This document shows positions 55,996 to 64,000 of a stretch of 64,000 nt of DNA, in pieces (the first letter of the stretch is position 1; every line of letters starts with the position of its first letter). The notes under the pieces were generated by a model, which was given only the letters and a program-made list of their open reading frames with translations, had not been told where the DNA came from and did no database searches. Made by a program: the position numbers and the translations under genes. Source of the DNA: Chaenocephalus aceratus (lineage: Eukaryota > Chordata > Actinopteri > Perciformes > Channichthyidae); contig CM043792.1 of NCBI GenBank assembly GCA_023974075.1, forward strand, positions 16,025,373 to 16,089,372. The letters run 5' to 3'.

Positions 55996-58900
55996 GGCTT
56001 TTGTGAATGCTAGTGCTAGATGTATACATCTTTAATCTGCTTAATTTAACATGCTGGTTAAACGGGCAATCTATTTTTGAATACTGACATTTTCCTTTGC
56101 AAGCACTTTTTGTGCCGAGGTAAGAGAGCTCTTTCTTCAATGCCATTTGCTGCCTGGCTCAGACTTTAGAGAGTGCTTGAGGCACTAAAGCCATTACTGT
56201 ATGTCTTCTTGAAGATTTGTCAGTCATACCCACCAGCACTTGAGAACATTACACTGAAAACAATACGGTTGTTTTTGTGTTCTGCTACTGAGAGGCTCAA
56301 AGTGAATCTTTCTTAGATTTAGGGTAATGATTTTAGTTAGTTTTAAAACTATTATTTGTATCTCTCTTTCATGTTTCTTCTCGCTCTGATCCAGTTCAAT
56401 TTAACAATGTTACCATATGCAGATGTCACACCTTTCAAATACTGAAAGATAATTTATCAAGATAAAGTGCCTGCTTAATTAATCAAAGTTAAAACATCTT
56501 GCTGATCAGCTGCCAGTTGGCTTATATCTGATCAAAGTGCTGATAAAGTTAAATGAATGACTGCACACTTTCACTTCGCCCCAAGAGAATATCAAATAAA
56601 AAGCATTTAGCTGCTCGAAGTAGCTTTCGAGGAGACGTGTTCAATATTATTGAACTAAAAGCCTTAGTCTGCACAAGAAAGCCATTCACAGAGAAATGGA
56701 TTGTGGAAATGGTAAGCATCAAGGGAAATAAACCGCTAAGTTTCAACATCATGAGTATTTCTTTCAGCCAGTTGTCAGCTGTGTACCTGCACTTCTAACA
56801 GAATCTCACTTCGTTGTGGTTGCAAGCTTCAGCTCAGTCAAGAAATGTAAACACTCTCTGGTTCCTGCTGCAGGAAATCTCCCAAGTGTGAGATGCGTTT
56901 CCGCCTGCGTGGCAACAGCAGGCAGCTCTGAGCATTCAGCGCGGTCGCCTGACTCCGCCGAGCTAACCTCCCTCCAGGACTGCCCTGGGGGCGTAGGACT
57001 CATTTATGAGCCAGGAAGACATTCATGTGTTGGATGCCTTCTTATAACCAGCTTGGTAGGTTTCAGACTGGTCTGAAATGTTCATTAGAAAAACCATCAG
57101 CTGCAGTTTAGATGTTACAGGAATGTGAACAGAGAAAAGTGTATCTGCGGGTTGAGAATAAAAAGGAGAGGAGGGATCAAATTATTTATCTAAGAATAGC
57201 ATGAGCGTGGAAGATATACTATAAACCCCAAATATACTGTATATGATGTTAAAGTATCTAAGGAGTAAAGGTCCATATCGTCTTCAGAGAGCTAAAATAT
57301 TCTATCAGATGACTGCTATTTTCCCCACTTTCCCAAACATTTTGTTTGTTTTTGTGAATATTCATTCATTTTAAAGTTCCCAAAGAAGCAGGAAAAAGTT
57401 TAGGTGAGAAGATACTTTTGTTGGCTGATTCTTGCAGTGGTCGTGTCGTTTCTGGGTGTAAAGTCACTCAGCGGGGGAGGCAGTGATTTATGTCATGCAG
57501 GAGGGAGGCTACACATTTTGCTGAAACAACTCAGCCATCAACAGGAGTTATGTCCACCCAAAAACACAAAGAGAACTCTGAAGGTGGACCAAACAGGACA
57601 TAAAGTAAGCTTTGTTTATTGCCTTTCACTCTCTCCTACATACATCCACACAAAAGCCTCCAGGCCGGCCTCCTTCACTCACTGTGTGTTCATCTGTTCC
57701 TCTTTGCCCAGCAAGAAATGTATGCATTGCCACAGAGCATAATTAAACATGGGCACACACACAGGCAAAGACCCACACATACACTTGTGATGCAAAACAA
57801 ACACACCAGATCAGACTGTAAATAAGCATATTTTAACATACTTGCACAAGCAAACAAAAATGTCCCAAAGTCTATAGAATAACCAGTAAACCTATGTGCA
57901 GTATGCTGAAATGAAATAAGCTAATTGGATTTAATTATTAGCACATTGTTTGTCACCACAATGTTTTCTTTTCTGAGTTAATGAGGTCTATATTCTTTAT
58001 CTTATCAAAACACACAGATTGAGAGATGCATTTCTTTATTACAAGGCAGAGAACAACGGCAAAAACAGTGTTTTCTCTACGGATGTAAATGCATGATAAA
58101 GTGCATAAATAACACGCATAAATTGGTGGTTTTCACATGTCGATCTCTCTGACTTTACTCTTCTGAATGACCAAATGCAAGTCATAGCCAGACAGATTTA
58201 TACTGCTGACATTTAACTGCAGAGACAACATAAAGCAAGCGACTCTGCAACAGTCAACATTACAAAGTGCCATACGGTTTCTCTGGCCTCTGAGTCTAAA
58301 AGCAGCCGTTGCCAACTTGGTGATATGCCATCCAATCCTGGCAATAATGGCTTAACTGGGTCTGGATAGCTGCCAGTAACCCCCCCCCCCCCCCCTTTAA
58401 GCTACACATGCTCACCGAATAATACACAGCTGTGCTTGCAAAGCCCATGCAAAGTTCGATGTCATGTACAGAAACAATTATGTGTGGATGGAATGCTGTA
58501 TGCATGCAGATGGCACACACTTAATCTCAAAGTAAATGTTTTGTGCTAACTCTCAGGGTGTGTGGTGGGTACAATCACGACACCAGAGTCCTGATTAGTT
58601 GGGAGAAATGAATGACCCTTCATAATGCAGAGTGAGACAAAGCAGGATGAGGGGAGAGGAGGTGGGCAGCCGGCAAGAGATCCAGCCTCTGCGTCACGTT
58701 TGAGTGTGCTCAGGGCTCCACAGGTCTGATTAGGAACGGCTCAGTGGCTTTTGCCCACTGATAAACCACCTCTCTCTCTTTCCCCTCTCGTTTGGCTCCC
58801 TCTCCCTTCCGCCGTTTCCTCCCAGCATGCTTTGCTTTTTGTTTTGCTGCCTTGTTTGTGCTCAGTGTACTTCTGTGTGACTCACCTCCACCAGGTAACT

Positions 58901-59678
58901 GGCAACATGTCTTGGACATCAGCGAGCTCATTAACATTCTGTAGCTTTCGCCGCCACGGTTGCCATGACGTCAACGTTTCTGTGGAAACTCATTCGAGGA
59001 TAAGGTTCAGATTCACATCCTGCCACGATCATATTACTATTCATTCGGTCAGGTTCTCACTTTTGAATAATTAGTTTGGATTTATTTTTCTGCTTTCTCA
59101 TCATAATTGTTATTCTGAGCTGTGGATGTTAAGATAAAGAGCCGACCAGTGTGAAATGTCTGCAAGGCGAACACGTATGTGGAGGAAAACAGGTGACAAA
59201 TCACCTGACTGACTCTCTAATGTGGGTTTTGTCGTCCAAACCAGACTCATATTGTGTCAGAAAGCCTGGAAGCTCCTGTGAGCAGGTGGAGGGATTTTGG
59301 CATCAGATTAGCCAGACTGACAAACCTGTTCTGAGATACACAGGTGGACATGGTTTTATTACTCTATAATCACCTCCACTGAGCCAGCGAGAGACTGAGA
59401 GACTTTCTCCCCGGAGAGAAGATGGATGATGAGCCTGTCTTCCTGCTGATATTATGTTTGGACTGTCTGGGTTGCTTTTTCCTATGCAGCAAGATTATAA
59501 TTATCTCAAGTGTTGGCCTCACACAAATGGTGCATGGTATTACATACTGTACTGTTCAATACCAAGCTGAGTGACTGCATCATCGAAAGCAGCATGGTTA
59601 GTTGTTCATTGTTAACAAGCCTTAATTATGTCAGTTTTTGTTCCTGTTTTACTGTGTCCTGTTGTCTTCTGGATGACG
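55996..59678. other. Non-coding, probably host DNA
   Basis: No coding exon or complete element recognised. Contains a poly-C run at 58381-58394. The short frames at 56553-56798 and 57404-57742 have no motif and no codon-level support. Confidence 0.6.
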
Positions 59679-59686
59679 ATGGTAAT

Positions 59687-59948
59687 CAGGGTCGTCCCTC
59701 CCTACAGGAAGATCACGCAGACTGCGTGGGGCCTCACCTCGCGGAGGGGGCCTCATCTGAGCCGCAATTGCGCCGCACCTATGCGTTTATGCGGCGCAAT
59801 TAGTGTTGCGCAGCGCAATTAGTGTTGCGCGGCACGGTGTCGCCACTGCGAGGCTCCACCAACCCACCCCCGTCGACGATGCTTGCAAAACAGAGGGCCT
59901 CATCATCTAACTTTGCGTGGGGCCTCAAGTTGGCCAGGGACGGCCCTG
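59687..59948. mobile_element. 262-bp hAT MITE with perfect TSD
   Basis: Left end CAGGGTCGTCCCT and right end AGGGACGGCCCTG are inverted. ATGGTAAT flanks both sides (59679-59686 and 59949-59956). GC-rich interior with GCGGCGCAATTAGTGTTGCG duplicated. Non-coding. Confidence 0.9.
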
Positions 59949-60216
59949 ATGGTAATAACCAAAGAATCTTAATAAATACAGTGAGCCTACTTTTGTATCA
60001 CAAAATCTGCAATTAATGTATACTTTTATCACCATTGTTTTTCAGTAGTATTAAGGAGGGAAGGCCAATATTTCCTTGAGGACAAACAAGTTCAAATCAT
60101 AATGGAGATGTCATAAGCACGACTCTAGGTTCTCTGCAGTCTTTGTTGTACTCAATAGTAATACACATTTGTATATAGGAGCTTCTTTTCAGCTTTCCTT
60201 CATATAATATTTACCC

Positions 60217-62605
60217 TCATTACATTACATTACATTGCATTTAGCTGACGCTTTTATCCAAAGCGACTTACAATAAGTACATTCGACCAGGAAGACACAA
60301 CCTTGAAGAAAACAGAATCATATAAGTACATCAGGTTTCATAGAGCCAAACATTTCAAGTGCTACTCAACTGGCTTTAGATAAGCCAGTCCTTTATTAGT
60401 ATATAAGTGCTCTGTTAGCAGTTCTTTGTTAGTAATTCTATCGCTCGAAGTGGAGTCGAAAGAGATGAGTTTTCAGTCTGCGCCGGAAGGTGTGTAAGCT
60501 TTCTGCTGTCCTGATGTCAATGGGGAGCTCATTCCACCATTTTGGAGCCAGGATAGCAAACCCACGTGTTTTTGCTGATGGGAACTTGGGTCCCCCTCGC
60601 AGCGAGGGTGCAGCGAGTCGTTTGGCTGATGCAGAGCGTAGTGCACGTGCTGGGGTGTACAGTTTAACCATGTCCTGGATGTAGGAAGGGCCAGATCCAT
60701 TTGCAGCATGGTATGCAAGTACCAGTGTCTTGAAGTGGATTCTAGCAGTTACTGGAAGCCAGTGAAGTGAGCGGAGGAGCGGAGTGGTGTGGGAACATTT
60801 AGGAAGGTTGAAGACCAGACGAGCCGCTGCATTCTGGATGAGCTTCAGAGGTCGGATGGCACATGCAGGTAGACCAGCCAGGAGGGAGTTGCAGTAGTCT
60901 AGGCGTGAGGTGACGAGATCCTGGACCAGAACCTGCGTGGCTTTCTGGGTCAGCTGGGGACGTATCCTCCTGATGTTGTAAAGCGTGTATCTGCAGCAAC
61001 GGGTTGTAGCAGCGATGTTTGCAGTGAAGGACAGTTTGTTATCTAGGGTCACACCCAGATTCCTTGCAGTCTGAGTCGGGGAAACAACAGAGGTGCCGAT
61101 GTTGATTGTCAGGTCAAGAGTGGGACAATCTTTTCCCGGAAGGAAAAGCAGTTCAGTTTTGTCAAGGTTGAGCTTGAGGTGATGAGCGGACATCCACTGA
61201 GAGATGTCAGCTAGACAAGCAGAGATGCGTGCGACGACCTGGGTCTCTGAGCGGGGAAAGGACAGAATTAATTGGGTGTCATCAGCGTAGCAGTGGTATG
61301 AAAAACCATGCGGGCTAATGACTGATCCGAGCGAGTTTGTGTACAGGGAGAAGAGGAGGGGACCCAGAACAGAGCCCTGAGGGACCCCTGTAGTTAATTG
61401 ACAAGGGTCGGACTCGGACCCTCTCCAAGTTACCCTGTAGGTGCGGTCTTTGAGGTATGAGGTGAGGAGGGAAATTGCAGAGCCTGAAACTCCAAGTTCT
61501 TGGAGAGTGTGAAGGAGGATCTAATGGTTCACCGTGTCGAATGCAGCAGACAGGTCCAACAGGATGATGACAGAGGAGAGGGATTCTGCTTTGGCAGTGT
61601 GCAGTTCCTCAGAGACAGCAATGAGAGCAGTTTCTGTGAAGTGACCTGCCTTGAAACCAGACTGGTGCGGATCCAGAAGTTTGTTCTGATGGAGATAACA
61701 GGAGAGTTGTTTAAAGACAGCGCGTTCAAGTGTTTTAGACAGGAACGGGAGGAGAGAGACAGGCCTGTAGTTTATAACATCAGACGGGTTGAGAGTGGGT
61801 TTCTTTAGGAGAGGGTTTACTCTTGCCTCCTTAATACTATTTGGAAAGTGACCAGAAGTTAGAGAAGTGTTGATGAAATGGGTGAGAAACGGTAGAATAT
61901 CAGGAGCGATAGTCTGAAGGAGGTTTGAGGGGATAGGGTCCAGAGGACAGGTGGTAGGGCGGGCAGAGGTAATGAGGGCAAGAACCTCACTTGGAGAGAG
62001 AGGGGAAAAGGAGGTTAGTGTGTGGGTGAAAGGAGGGTCTGGTGACCCAGCGGTGAGTAAAGGTGAGTCAGAAAAAGAAGAGCGAATATCATCAACCTTT
62101 TTTTCAAAGTGGTTAACAAAGTCGCTTGACAGAAGGGAGGAGGGGGAAGGGGCTTTGGGAGGGTCCAAGAGGGTGGAGAAGATGGAAAATAGTTTTTTGG
62201 GATTGGAATAGGTCTGTCTGGAGGTTGAAGTCTCCGAGAAGTACAGCGGGAGGGCCAGTTTCAGGGATGTGTGAGAGGAGATTATCTAATTCCTCCAATA
62301 AGTCCCCCAAGGCGCCTGGTGGACGGTAGAGAACAACAATGGTTAATTGTATAGGATGGGTTACTGTGACGGCATGGAATTCAAAGGTGGAAGGAGTGAA
62401 GTTAGGTAGCTTGAAGAGGGAAAAGCTCCATTTGGGAGAGAGCAGGAGACCAGTGCCCCCTCCTCTGCCAGTGGGTCTGTGTGTATGGGAGAAGAAATAT
62501 GCTGTGGAGAGAGCTGCTGGGGTGGATGTGTTGAATGGAGTAATCCAGGTCTCAGTGAGAGCAAGGAAATCCAGGGTCTGCAGGGAGGCGTAGCCAGAGA
62601 TGAAG
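60217..62605 (-). mobile_element. L2-type LINE, 5'-truncated, internally deleted
   Basis: On the - strand: endonuclease N-terminal part (62605-62230), an internal deletion after GDFNLQTD (about 62215), the RT region (about 62200-60438), and a 3' UTR ending in GCAATGTAATGTAATG-type repeats at 60217. Oriented opposite to, and joined at its truncated 5' end with, the second copy at 62606. Confidence 0.88.
60438..62310 (-). pseudogene. L2-type LINE ORF2 (endonuclease fragment plus reverse transcriptase)
   Basis: From the 5' side: the endonuclease fragment with GDLLEELDNLLSHIP and the catalytic-region motif LLGDFN, then LLSSDFVNHFEKKVDDIRSS, PSEVLALITSARPTTCPLDP, INYRPVSLLPFLSKTLERAV, a FTETAL block and LLDLSAAFDTVNH. 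A stop or shift at about 61521 separates this from LDNKLSFTANIAAT...[12 protein letters not shown] and a C-terminus of [12 protein letters not shown]. The YADD region lies around 61270 in a shifted frame. These are standard L2 RT boxes. The deletion of endonuclease C-terminal sequence and the frameshifts make it inactive. Confidence 0.85.
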
Positions 62606-63522
62606 TCTTCTCCTTGTACACAAACTCGCTCGGATCATTCATTAGCCCGCATGGTTTTTCATACCACTGCTACGCTGACGACACCCAATTAATTCTGTCC
62701 TTTCCCCGCTCAGAGACCCAGGTCGTCACACGCATCTCTGCTTGTCTAGCTGACATCTCTCAGTGGATGTCTGATCATCACCTCAAGCTCAACCTTGACA
62801 AGACTGAACTGCTTTTCCTTCCGGGAAAAGATTGTCCCACTCTTGACCTAACAATCAACATCGGCACCTCTGTTGTTTCCCCGACTCAGACTGCAAGGAA
62901 TCTGGGTGTGATCCTGGATAACAAACTGTCCTCCACTGCAAACATCGCTGCTACAACCCGCTGCTGCAGATACACGCTTTACAACATCAGGAGGATGCGT
63001 CCCCAGCTGACCCAGAAAGCAACGCAGGTTCTGGTCCAGGCTCTCGTCATCTCACGCCTAGACTACTGCAACTCCCTCCTGGCTGGTCTACCTGCATGTG
63101 CCATCCGACCTCTGCAGCTCATCCAGAATGCAGCGGCTCGCCTGGTCTTCAACCTTCCAACATTCTCCCACACCACGCCGCTCCTCCGCTCCCTTCACTG
63201 GCTTCCGGTAACTGCTAGAATCTACTTCAAGACAATGGTACTTGCGTACCATGCTGCGAATGGATCTGGCCCTTCCTACATCCAGGACATGGTTAAACCG
63301 TACACCCCAGCACGTGCACTCCGCTCTGCATCAACCAAACGGCTCGCTGCACCATCGCTGCGAAGGGGACCCAAGTTCCCATCAGCAAAAACACGTAGGT
63401 TTGCTATCCTGGCTCCAAAATGGTGGAATGAGCTCCCCATTGACATCAGGACAGCAGATAGCTTACACACCTTCCGGCGCAGACTGAAAACTCATCTCTT
63501 TCGACTCCACTTCGAGCGATAG
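62606..63522 (+). pseudogene. L2-type LINE reverse transcriptase C-terminal half
   Basis: About 300 codons, open without interruption: [17 protein letters not shown], the catalytic [11 protein letters not shown], then [50 protein letters not shown] and [13 protein letters not shown] to FRLHFER and a stop. The YADD active site is intact, but the RT N-terminus and endonuclease are missing. The open frame extending upstream to 62479 is chance read-through of the opposite-strand LINE, not a fusion gene. Confidence 0.85.
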
Positions 63523-63722
63523 AACTAATAACAAAGCACTTATATACTAATAAAGGGCTGGCTTATCTAAAGCCAGTTGAGTAGCACTTGAAAGGTTTTT
63601 GCTCTATGAAGCCTGATGTACTTATATGATTCTGTTTTCTTCAAGTTTGTATTTTGTTGGTCGAACGCACTTATTGTAAGTCGCTTTGGATAAAAGCGTC
63701 AGCTAAATGCAATGTAATGTAA
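62606..63722 (+). mobile_element. L2-type LINE, second copy, head-to-head
   Basis: Begins inside RT at TTCTCCTTGTACACAAAC and ends with GATAAAAGCGTCAGCTAAATG plus TGTAATG repeats at 63722. Very similar to 60217-61345 in inverted orientation. Confidence 0.88.
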
Positions 63723-64000
63723 TGAAGTCAGCCTTCGGAACAGCTGACTGGCAGTTCCACAGGCCACCTGAAACTAGATGTTGGATCTCAGTGGAGCACG
63801 TGGGATAGACGAGAGCAGGCCGGTTATATCGATTACGAGATACACGGGGCCAGTGATAATTGCGAGAAGACACATGAACCGGAATGGAGAAAATACACAT
63901 GATTATAGCATGAGGGGCTAGAAAACTAAAGAAAATCAAATAAAACACCAGCGGTAATTAGCTCAATCAGAGCCAAGTTTTAAAGTTCAGTTTACCCAAT
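63723..64000. other. Non-coding
   Basis: No feature recognised after the L2 tail. Confidence 0.5.

Noticed and set aside
62479..63522. Single 347-codon fusion protein
   Set aside because: The first ~40 codons are read-through of the opposite-strand LINE; only the part from about 62606 is RT.

Overview
The window is vertebrate nuclear DNA, almost certainly from a ray-finned (teleost, probably percomorph) fish. The evidence is the repeat content: Rex1-like and L2-type LINEs, several hAT families with 8-bp target-site duplications (TSDs), a DIRS-type tyrosine-recombinase retroelement, TTAA-flanked Kolobok-like DNA elements, short-LTR retroelements and long (TG)n tracts. I found no convincing host protein-coding exon, rRNA or functional tRNA gene. 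Almost every open frame belongs to a transposon, usually broken, or is a by-product of a simple or tandem repeat. The unassigned single-copy-looking stretches (1-4676, 7696-14173, 47537-51045, 55996-59678) look intergenic or intronic.

Layout: 4.7-7.7 kb holds three TTAA-flanked elements. The middle one (5066-7072) keeps a THAP-domain coding piece on the + strand and a P2X7-tail-like coding piece on the - strand, each with its own TGACGTCA site. From 14.2 to 47.5 kb the sequence is a stack of nested insertions that can be ordered from target-site duplications. An old Rex1-like LINE (14198-17154, resuming about 47088-47534) took a 1.2-kb MITE and a BED-type (GTF2IRD2/ZBED-like) hAT element. That hAT's transposase gene was split by a second hAT of 27,948 bp (18273-46220), which has 16-bp perfect ends and a perfect 8-bp TSD GTGAGGAC. 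The big hAT carries its own damaged two-exon ZMYM1-like transposase on the - strand plus further cargo: a 9.3-kb LTR element without recognisable coding capacity (18543-27851, TSD TTGTG), whose 3' LTR was hit by another Rex1-like LINE (TSD TGTTC); a 2.9-kb LTR element filled with minisatellites (31714-34605, TSD CATCC); an inverted-repeat pair about 5 kb apart; a rearranged DIRS element (about 36.2-40.9 kb); and an intronic hAT MITE with a tRNA-like patch.

From 51.0 to 56.0 kb there is a roughly 5-kb element with long ACTATAG-rich inverted ends, carrying part of an unrecognised spliced gene and a nested 2-kb inverted-repeat element. From 60.2 to 63.7 kb two L2-type LINE copies lie head to head.

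There is no operon-like or pathway logic. The window's interest lies in transposon structure and insertion order, above all the 28-kb hAT unit. All assignments were made by eye from motifs, ends and duplications. Family names are recognition-level calls, and boundaries without TSDs are approximate.
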